From the NCBI GenBank assembly GCA_031178025.1, contig JAPSJU010000040.1, forward strand, positions 1 through 12,560: a DNA stretch of 12,560 nucleotides, given 5' to 3'. A model generated the notes under the pieces. It had not been told where the DNA came from, did not search any database, and worked only from the letters and a program-made list of their open reading frames with translations. Below, one piece after another: positions 8,158 to 12,560 of the stretch; the stretch's first letter is position 1; each line of letters opens with the position of its first letter. Source of the stretch: Agromyces sp. GTDB lineage: Bacteria > Actinomycetota > Actinomycetes > Actinomycetales > Microbacteriaceae. Made by a program: the position numbers and the translations under genes.

Positions 8158-10469
8158 CCCGCCTCTCGAGCACCGTCGTCGCGGACATCCTCGTCCTCAG
8201 TGCGCTCTCGGTCCTCGGCATCGTCGGGTACGAGACCGCGTTCGGCGACCTGAACTTCCTCGTCGCCGCGATCGCCGGCCTCGTGATCGGAACGGTCGCG
8301 GCGGTGGCGGGCGCCGTCTGGCGGTTCGGCGCGGTCACGACGGTCCTCGTCGCCCTCGTCGCGTACTTCCTCCTGGGGACGCCGTTCACGATGGCGGATG
8401 CGGCGCTGTTCGCCGTGCTGCCCTCGCTCGAGAGCCTCACCGGCCTCGTCATCGGCCCGCTCTACGGCTGGGCGGACATCGTGACGATCGGCACGCCGGT
8501 CGAGGCGCCCGACTACGTCGCGGTGGTCCCGTACTTCGCAGCGTGGCTCGTGGCGCTCGTCGGGACGATGCTCGTGACCCGGTGGCTGCCGAAGCGGCGC
8601 ACGGTGCTGCGCTCGAGCGTGCTCGTGATCGGCCCGCTCGCGCTGTACCTCTCGGGCATCCTGCTCGGAACCGACGAGGCGTACCTGGCGGGGGTCCGCG
8701 GCGTCGCGTTCGCCGTGATCGCGCTCGTCTGGATCGCCTGGCGCCGCGGGGCCACGATCGAGGGCGGCGCCGATGGAGCTGCCCGCCTCCGCCGGCGCAA
8801 GCTCGGTGGCACGGCCGCGGTCGTCGGCGGCGCCGTCGTCATCGGCGCCGTGGCGGGCCTGGCCGTCGCACCGGTCGCCCCTGACCGGTTCGTGTTGCGG
8901 GAGGAGGTCGTGCCGCCCTTCGACCCCCTGGAGTTCCCGAGCCCGCTCGCCGGCTTCCGCAACTACACGAAGGACCTGGCCGAAACGCCGTTGTTCGAGG
9001 TGAGCGGGCTGCAGCCCGGCGACGTCATCCGCCTCGCGACCATGGATTCGTACACCGGGCGCCTCTGGAACGTCGCCGGGCCGGACGACGTCGGCGCCGA
9101 CGGCGGCGGCTACGGCATCGTCGGCGAGACGCTGCCGGAACCGCTCTTCGCGACGCTCGGGAGCGAACGGCAGCTCGCCGTCGCGGTGCTCGGCTACGAG
9201 GACGTCTGGCTGCCGACCGCGGGATACGGCAGCAGGCTCGAGCTGCTGGACCGCGGAACCGGCGACCGCGCCGGCGACCTGCGGTACAACCCCTCCGCCG
9301 GAACCGCCGTGCTCACGAGCGGAGTGGGGGAGGGCGCGCAGTACGAGCTCGACGCCCGCGTGCAGCTCGAGCCCGAGACCGAGGATCTCCTCGAGACGCC
9401 GGTGGCCGACCTCGCGATGCCCCCGGTCGAGAATTCGCCCGACGTGGTCGCAGCGAAGGCGGAGGAGTACGTGGGCGAGGCCACGACCCCCATCGAGCAG
9501 TTGCGAGCGATCGAGACGGGGCTGAAGACGAACGGCTTCCTCAGCCATGGTCTCGCCTCGGATACGGTTCCGTCCCGCGCCGGCCACGGCGCTGACCGGA
9601 TCATCGAGCTCTTCACCCGGTCGCAGATGGTGGGCGACGAGGAGCAGTACGCCTCGGCGATGGCGCTCATGGCCCGGCACCTGGGGTACCCGGCCCGGGT
9701 CGTCATGGGGTTCGCGCCGGAGGTGGGCGAGGACGACGAGACGGTGGAGGTCCTCGGCGGCGACGTGACCGCCTGGGTGGAGGTGCCGTTCGAGGGAGTC
9801 GGGTGGATTCCGTTCCGGCCGACACCCGACCAGGTCGACGTGCCCCAGGAGCAGACGCCGAAGCCGAAGTCCGAGCCGCAACCCCAGGTGCGCCAGCCCC
9901 CTCGTGCCGAACACGACGAGGAACAACTGCTCACGGGCGTCGAGATCGACGACACCGACGACGACCGCGACCGGCCGTTCGTGATTCCGGGCTGGGTCTG
10001 GGCGATGCTCCTCGGCGTCGGCATCCCCGCGGCCGCCGCGTTCCTGCCGATGCTCGTCGTGGCGGCGATGAAGCGCGCGCGTCGGCGGCGTCGTCGGAGC
10101 GGCGGCAACGACCGGCGCGCCGCCGGCGCATGGGAGGAACTCGTCGACCGCTACGCCGAGCTCGGGTTCGAACCCCCCGCGCGCGGCACCCGGCTCCAGG
10201 CCGCTCGCGTGCTCGAGGGCCAGCTCTCCGAACAGGGCCTCGCCACGGCGCTGGCACCGACGCCGGACGAGGCGATCGCCGTGCGCACGCCGCGACTGTC
10301 GACACTCGCCTCGACCATCGATCGCGACGTGTTCGGCGGCGGAGCCGTGAGCGACGACGTCGTGGAGGAGCGTTGGCGGAGCGCGGACGCGGCGACCGAG
10401 GCCGTGGCTCGCGCCGCGGGGCGCGCTCGGCGCATGGTGAGCAGGTACCGAGTGCGGTCGCGTCGCTAG
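8154..10469 (+). CDS. Polytopic membrane protein with degenerate transglutaminase-like domain and DUF4129-like tail
   Basis: The GTG start lies in a GTGA overlap with the DUF58 gene and has AGGAGG at 8140-8145 (8-base spacing). The N-terminal part, residues about 8-240, has roughly six to eight hydrophobic helices. Residues about 241-608 are extracellular and include a transglutaminase-like core: VGDEEQYASAMALMARHLGY (493-512), then ARVVMGF, VTAWVEV (538-544) and GWIPFRPTP (550-558). In active members the triad is Cys (C-x-Q-F/Y-A), His (HAW) and Asp (DPTP); here these are Glu496, Thr539 and Arg555, so the domain is predicted to be inactive. A Pro/Gln/acidic linker leads to a last helix (about 612-637) and a basic cytoplasmic tail. 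That tail's AWEELVDRYAELG (659-671) and later Asp/Phe-Gly segment resemble DUF4129. MoxR-DUF58-transglutaminase trios are a known recurring arrangement; the job is probably envelope assembly or substrate binding. Confidence 0.9.
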   Translation: MTRLSSTVVADILVLSALSVLGIVGYETAFGDLNFLVAAIAGLVIGTVAAVAGAVWRFGAVTTVLVALVAYFLLGTPFTMADAALFAVLPSLESLTGLVIGPLYGWADIVTIGTPVEAPDYVAVVPYFAAWLVALVGTMLVTRWLPKRRTVLRSSVLVIGPLALYLSGILLGTDEAYLAGVRGVAFAVIALVWIAWRRGATIEGGADGAARLRRRKLGGTAAVVGGAVVIGAVAGLAVAPVAPDRFVLREEVVPPFDPLEFPSPLAGFRNYTKDLAETPLFEVSGLQPGDVIRLATMDSYTGRLWNVAGPDDVGADGGGYGIVGETLPEPLFATLGSERQLAVAVLGYEDVWLPTAGYGSRLELLDRGTGDRAGDLRYNPSAGTAVLTSGVGEGAQYELDARVQLEPETEDLLETPVADLAMPPVENSPDVVAAKAEEYVGEATTPIEQLRAIETGLKTNGFLSHGLASDTVPSRAGHGADRIIELFTRSQMVGDEEQYASAMALMARHLGYPARVVMGFAPEVGEDDETVEVLGGDVTAWVEVPFEGVGWIPFRPTPDQVDVPQEQTPKPKSEPQPQVRQPPRAEHDEEQLLTGVEIDDTDDDRDRPFVIPGWVWAMLLGVGIPAAAAFLPMLVVAAMKRARRRRRRSGGNDRRAAGAWEELVDRYAELGFEPPARGTRLQAARVLEGQLSEQGLATALAPTPDEAIAVRTPRLSTLASTIDRDVFGGGAVSDDVVEERWRSADAATEAVARAAGRARRMVSRYRVRSRR

Positions 10470-10472
10470 AGT
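10467..10472 (+). promoter_or_regulatory. Candidate -10 element for a leaderless FHA transcript
   Basis: TAGAGT fits the actinobacterial TANNNT -10 pattern and ends six bases before the GTG at 10479, the distance expected if transcription starts at the start codon. Its first three bases are the stop codon of the preceding gene. The FHA start lacks a well-placed Shine-Dalgarno (only GGGGG directly adjacent), which fits leaderless translation. No clear -35 hexamer is seen. Confidence 0.4.
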
Positions 10473-10478
10473 GGGGGC

Positions 10479-11018
10479 GTGGACACGCCGGACTTCATCG
10501 TCCCGCCGCCCGGCCTGATTCCGGAGGCGCCTCAGCCGCGCGAGCGCGCGGAGGACGACGTTGCGGGCGATTCCCGCCGGGTGCTGCCCGCGTTCCCGCC
10601 GCCTTCCGTGCCGCTGCCGGCGGCACCGACCGGCGGCACGACGCTCGCCCCGGGACGCGCTGCCCCGACGTCGTGGATGTGGCGGCTCCGCGGTCCGGCG
10701 GGCTTCCAGCTGCTGCTGCTGCGCCCTGTGCTGCTCGGCCGGGACCCGTCGACCGACCCGGCTCACGCCGAGGCGGCATCCGTCGCCCTCGTCGATCCCG
10801 CTCGCACCGTCTCGAAGACGCATGCGCGCATCGAGGTGGTCGACGACCAGGTGCTCGTCACCGACCTCCACTCGACGAACGGGACCCGCGTGCTCGACGC
10901 GCAGGGGGAAGCGCACCGGCTCGTGCCCGGGCGGCCCGCGGTCGTGGCGGCGGGGGCGAGCGTGCTGCTCGGCGAGTTCGCCGTGCGCGTGGACCGGGCT
11001 CCCAGCGACACGGTGTAA
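10479..11018 (+). CDS. Small FHA-domain protein (179 aa)
   Basis: Residues 1-65 are Pro/Ala-rich and probably disordered. A single FHA domain covers about 74-172. The phosphopeptide-binding residues are present: Gly87-Arg88 (LLGRDP), Ser112 and His115 (SKTHARIEV), and STNG at 132-135 with Asn134. FHA domains bind phosphothreonine peptides, so the protein is expected to be a cytoplasmic adaptor reading the output of a Ser/Thr protein kinase. No kinase or phosphatase gene is in the window. There is no signal peptide or membrane helix; the Leu-rich run at 78-86 is an FHA strand. The gap to the upstream gene is nine bases. It could be read through from the MoxR cluster or use its own promoter (TAGAGT at 10467). 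The GTG at 10479 was chosen because it is the first start in frame and matches the leaderless spacing. Confidence 0.9.
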   Translation: MDTPDFIVPPPGLIPEAPQPRERAEDDVAGDSRRVLPAFPPPSVPLPAAPTGGTTLAPGRAAPTSWMWRLRGPAGFQLLLLRPVLLGRDPSTDPAHAEAASVALVDPARTVSKTHARIEVVDDQVLVTDLHSTNGTRVLDAQGEAHRLVPGRPAVVAAGASVLLGEFAVRVDRAPSDTV

Positions 11019-11021
11019 TCT
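11016..11021 (+). promoter_or_regulatory. Candidate -10 element for the leuC leader transcript
   Basis: TAATCT matches TANNNT and overlaps the TAA stop of the FHA gene (11016-11018). Six bases later is GTG at 11028, in frame with the leader peptide, so a leaderless leader ORF is possible. A -35 is not clear; the nearest candidate is TGGACC at 10990-10995, with a 20-base spacer. The position fits a promoter that separates leuC from the envelope cluster. Confidence 0.4.
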
Positions 11022-11024
11022 GTG

Positions 11025-11075
11025 ATGGTGCGTGCGCCACGACTTCTTCGGTGCCGCGGCGGGGCCTCGCTCTAG
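11025..11075 (+). CDS. Putative leucine-responsive leader peptide upstream of leuC (16 aa)
   Basis: A short ORF encodes MVRAPRLLRCRGGASL and ends at TAG 11073-11075, 58 bases before leuC. Three of its 16 residues are Leu, two of them in tandem and both encoded by CTT (11043-11048), a codon I found only a couple of times elsewhere in the window's genes. This fits a leader whose translation senses charged leucyl-tRNA, as in classical leu operon attenuation. Possible starts are GTG 11022, ATG 11025 or GTG 11028. No Shine-Dalgarno is present, so initiation may be leaderless at 11028. Its 3' end overlaps a strong hairpin (11054-11091). The Arg, Cys and Gly content is not explained by leucine sensing alone. 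Existence of the peptide is inferred, not proven. Confidence 0.5.
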   Translation: MVRAPRLLRCRGGASL

Positions 11076-11091
11076 GCCGATCCCGTCGCGG
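11054..11091 (+). promoter_or_regulatory. GC-rich hairpin in the leuC 5' leader (attenuator-like)
   Basis: CCGCGGCGGGG (11054-11064) can pair with TCCCGTCGCGG (11081-11091) to give 11 base pairs including two G-U pairs. An inner CCT/AGG stem (11065-11067 with 11074-11076) can form inside it, or alternatively GGCCT/AGGCC (11063-11067 with 11074-11078). The 5' arm and the loop contain the last codons and stop of the leader peptide, so ribosome position would decide whether the hairpin forms. No T-run follows, so it does not look like an intrinsic terminator; control might act through Rho or on leuC translation. Confidence 0.5.
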
Positions 11092-11133
11092 AGTCCGTCG
11101 TCGGCTGACCACAGATTCTGGAGAAGCGAAGGC

Positions 11134-12560
11134 ATGAACGCAGCGCCCACCACCAGCGCGAACACGACGGTCACACGACCGCGCACCCTGGCCGAGAAGG
11201 TCTGGGACGCCCATCTCGTGAAGAAGGGCGAGGACGGCACTCCCGACCTCATCTACATCGACCTGCACCTCGTGCACGAGGTCACGAGCCCCCAGGCCTT
11301 CGACGGGCTGCGCGTGGCGGGCAGGCCGGTGCGGCGCCCCGATCTCACCATCGCGACGGAAGACCACAACACGCCGACGCTCGAGATCGACAAGCCCATC
11401 GCCGACCCGACGAGTCGCATCCAGATCGAGACCCTGCGACGCAACGCCGCGGAGTTCGGCATCCGCCTGCACTCGCTCGGTGACAAGGAGCAGGGCATCG
11501 TGCACGTCGTGGGTCCCCAGCTCGGGCTCACCCAGCCGGGCATCACGGTCGTCTGCGGCGACTCGCACACCTCGACGCACGGGGCGTTCGGAGCCATGGC
11601 GTTCGGCATCGGCACGAGCGAGGTCGAGCACGTGCTCGCGACCCAGACGCTGCCGCTGAAGCCCTTCAAGACCATGGCGATCAACGTCGAGGGCACGCTT
11701 CGGCCCGGGGTCACCGCGAAGGACATCATCCTCGCCGTGATCGCGAAGATCGGCACGGGCGGCGGCCAGGGCTACGTGCTCGAGTACCGGGGCAGCGCGA
11801 TCCGCGCGCTGTCGATGGACGGGCGGATGACCATCTGCAACATGTCGATCGAAGCCGGCGCCCGCGCCGGGATGGTCGCCCCCGACGACACGACCTTCGA
11901 GTACCTGCGCGGTCGTGCGCACGCGCCGCAGGGCGCCGACTGGGACGACGCGGTCGCCTACTGGCGCACCCTCGCGACCGACGAGGGCGCGACGTTCGAC
12001 GCCGAGGTGACCATCGACGCCGACACTCTCGAGCCGTTCGTCACCTGGGGCACGAACCCCGGCCAGGGCGTCTCGCTGAGCGACCGCATCCCGGACCCGG
12101 CCACGATCGACGACCAACACGAGCGGGCCGCCGCCGAGCGTGCGCTCGAGTACATGGACCTCGCACCGGGCACTCCGCTCAAGCAGGTCAGGGTCGACGC
12201 GGTGTTCATGGGCTCGTGCACCAACAGCCGCATCGAGGACCTCCGCGCGTTCGCCTCGATCATCAAGGGCAAGCGCAAGGCCGACGGCGTGCGCGTCATG
12301 GTCGTGCCGGGCTCCGCCCGCGTGCGCCTGGAGGCCGAGGCCGAGGGCCTCGACAAGGTCATCGAGGAGTTCGGCGCCGAGTGGCGCTTCGCGGGCTGTT
12401 CGATGTGCCTCGGCATGAATCCCGACCAGCTCGCTCCGGGCGAGCGGTGCGCCTCCACCTCGAACCGCAACTTCGAGGGTCGGCAGGGCAAGGGCGGTCG
12501 CACCCACCTCGTGTCGCCGCTCGTCGCGGCGGCCACCGCCATCCGCGGAACGCTCTCGAG
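11134..12560 (+). CDS. leuC: 3-isopropylmalate dehydratase large subunit LeuC (3' partial)
   Basis: LeuC with LeuD isomerises 2-isopropylmalate to 3-isopropylmalate, the second dedicated step of leucine biosynthesis, in the cytoplasm. The 475 visible codons cover nearly the whole aconitase-family subunit. N-terminal TLAEKVWDAHLV and the substrate-region motif GDSHTSTHG (142-150) are present. All three 4Fe-4S cluster ligands are there: Cys362 in MGSCTNSR, and Cys422 and Cys425 in GCSMCLGMNPD. The frame is still open at the window end at AATAIRGTLSS, close to the usual C-terminus, so probably only about ten residues are missing. The ATG at 11134 is preceded by GGAGAAG (11120-11126). An in-frame GTG at 11032 would add 34 residues but has no ribosome site and lies in the leader. 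leuD is expected immediately downstream. Regulation probably runs through the leader peptide and hairpin just upstream. Confidence 0.97.
   Translation, partial: MNAAPTTSANTTVTRPRTLAEKVWDAHLVKKGEDGTPDLIYIDLHLVHEVTSPQAFDGLRVAGRPVRRPDLTIATEDHNTPTLEIDKPIADPTSRIQIETLRRNAAEFGIRLHSLGDKEQGIVHVVGPQLGLTQPGITVVCGDSHTSTHGAFGAMAFGIGTSEVEHVLATQTLPLKPFKTMAINVEGTLRPGVTAKDIILAVIAKIGTGGGQGYVLEYRGSAIRALSMDGRMTICNMSIEAGARAGMVAPDDTTFEYLRGRAHAPQGADWDDAVAYWRTLATDEGATFDAEVTIDADTLEPFVTWGTNPGQGVSLSDRIPDPATIDDQHERAAAERALEYMDLAPGTPLKQVRVDAVFMGSCTNSRIEDLRAFASIIKGKRKADGVRVMVVPGSARVRLEAEAEGLDKVIEEFGAEWRFAGCSMCLGMNPDQLAPGERCASTSNRNFEGRQGKGGRTHLVSPLVAAATAIRGTLS

Noticed and set aside
10700..10740. Leu-rich run in the FHA protein considered as a membrane helix
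   Set aside because: It is only about nine residues before LLGRDP and corresponds to the first FHA beta-strands.
11092..11106. Small hairpin CCG-TCGT-CGG after the main leader hairpin, considered as an intrinsic terminator
   Set aside because: The stem is only three to five pairs and no T-run follows.
11032..11134. Upstream in-frame GTG as an alternative leuC start
   Set aside because: It has no ribosome site and would add 34 Arg-rich residues. The ATG at 11134 has GGAGAAG at good spacing and gives a normal LeuC N-terminus.
9803..11137. Plus-strand 444-codon frame overlapping the transglutaminase-like and FHA genes
   Set aside because: It is out of frame with two genes carrying recognised motifs, and its product is Arg/Ala-rich without domains.
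7722..11252. 1176-codon open frame on the minus strand across DUF58, transglutaminase-like, FHA and leuC leader
   Set aside because: It crosses three well-supported plus-strand genes and encodes an Arg/His-rich low-complexity product, so it is a compositional shadow.

Overview
The window reads as chromosomal DNA of a high-GC Gram-positive actinobacterium, most likely a member of Microbacteriaceae (for example an Agromyces- or Microbacterium-like organism). This is inferred from roughly 70% GC with strong G/C bias at third codon positions, GTG starts, ATGA/GTGA gene overlaps, and the gene content. No marker gene here fixes the genus. All supported genes lie on the + strand. I see no rRNA, tRNA, CRISPR array, transposase or attachment site.

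Layout: (1) bases 1-365 hold the 3' end of a gene whose product ends in a helix-turn-helix-like domain and an Ala-rich tail. (2) Bases 366-492 form a gap with a candidate promoter and a palindrome. (3) Bases 493-5811 encode a 1772-residue membrane-anchored extracellular protein: one N-terminal transmembrane helix, a probable beta-propeller-like region, about eleven Ig/cadherin-like domains, two fibronectin type III domains and a small Cys-containing C-terminal domain. (4) Bases 5855-10469 hold a tightly packed trio: MoxR-family AAA+ ATPase, DUF58 membrane protein, and a polytopic membrane protein with a transglutaminase-like extracellular domain and a DUF4129-like cytoplasmic tail. (5) Bases 10479-11018 encode a small FHA-domain protein. 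(6) Bases 11019-11133 look like a regulatory leader for leucine biosynthesis. (7) From 11134 to the window end lies leuC, cut off a few codons before its stop.

Functional reading: genes 3-5 look like one envelope-associated unit. The MoxR ATPase is expected to act with its DUF58 and transglutaminase-like partners at the membrane. The giant Ig/Fn3 protein is the obvious client or structural product, and the FHA protein suggests input from Ser/Thr phosphorylation. The transglutaminase-like domain lacks all three catalytic-triad residues and the DUF58 protein lacks the usual metal-site Asp, so the unit probably works by binding or assembly rather than catalysis outside the ATPase. leuC is metabolically unrelated. 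It appears to have its own promoter overlapping the FHA stop codon, plus a short leader peptide with two adjacent rare CTT leucine codons followed by a strong GC-rich hairpin, as expected for attenuation-type control.
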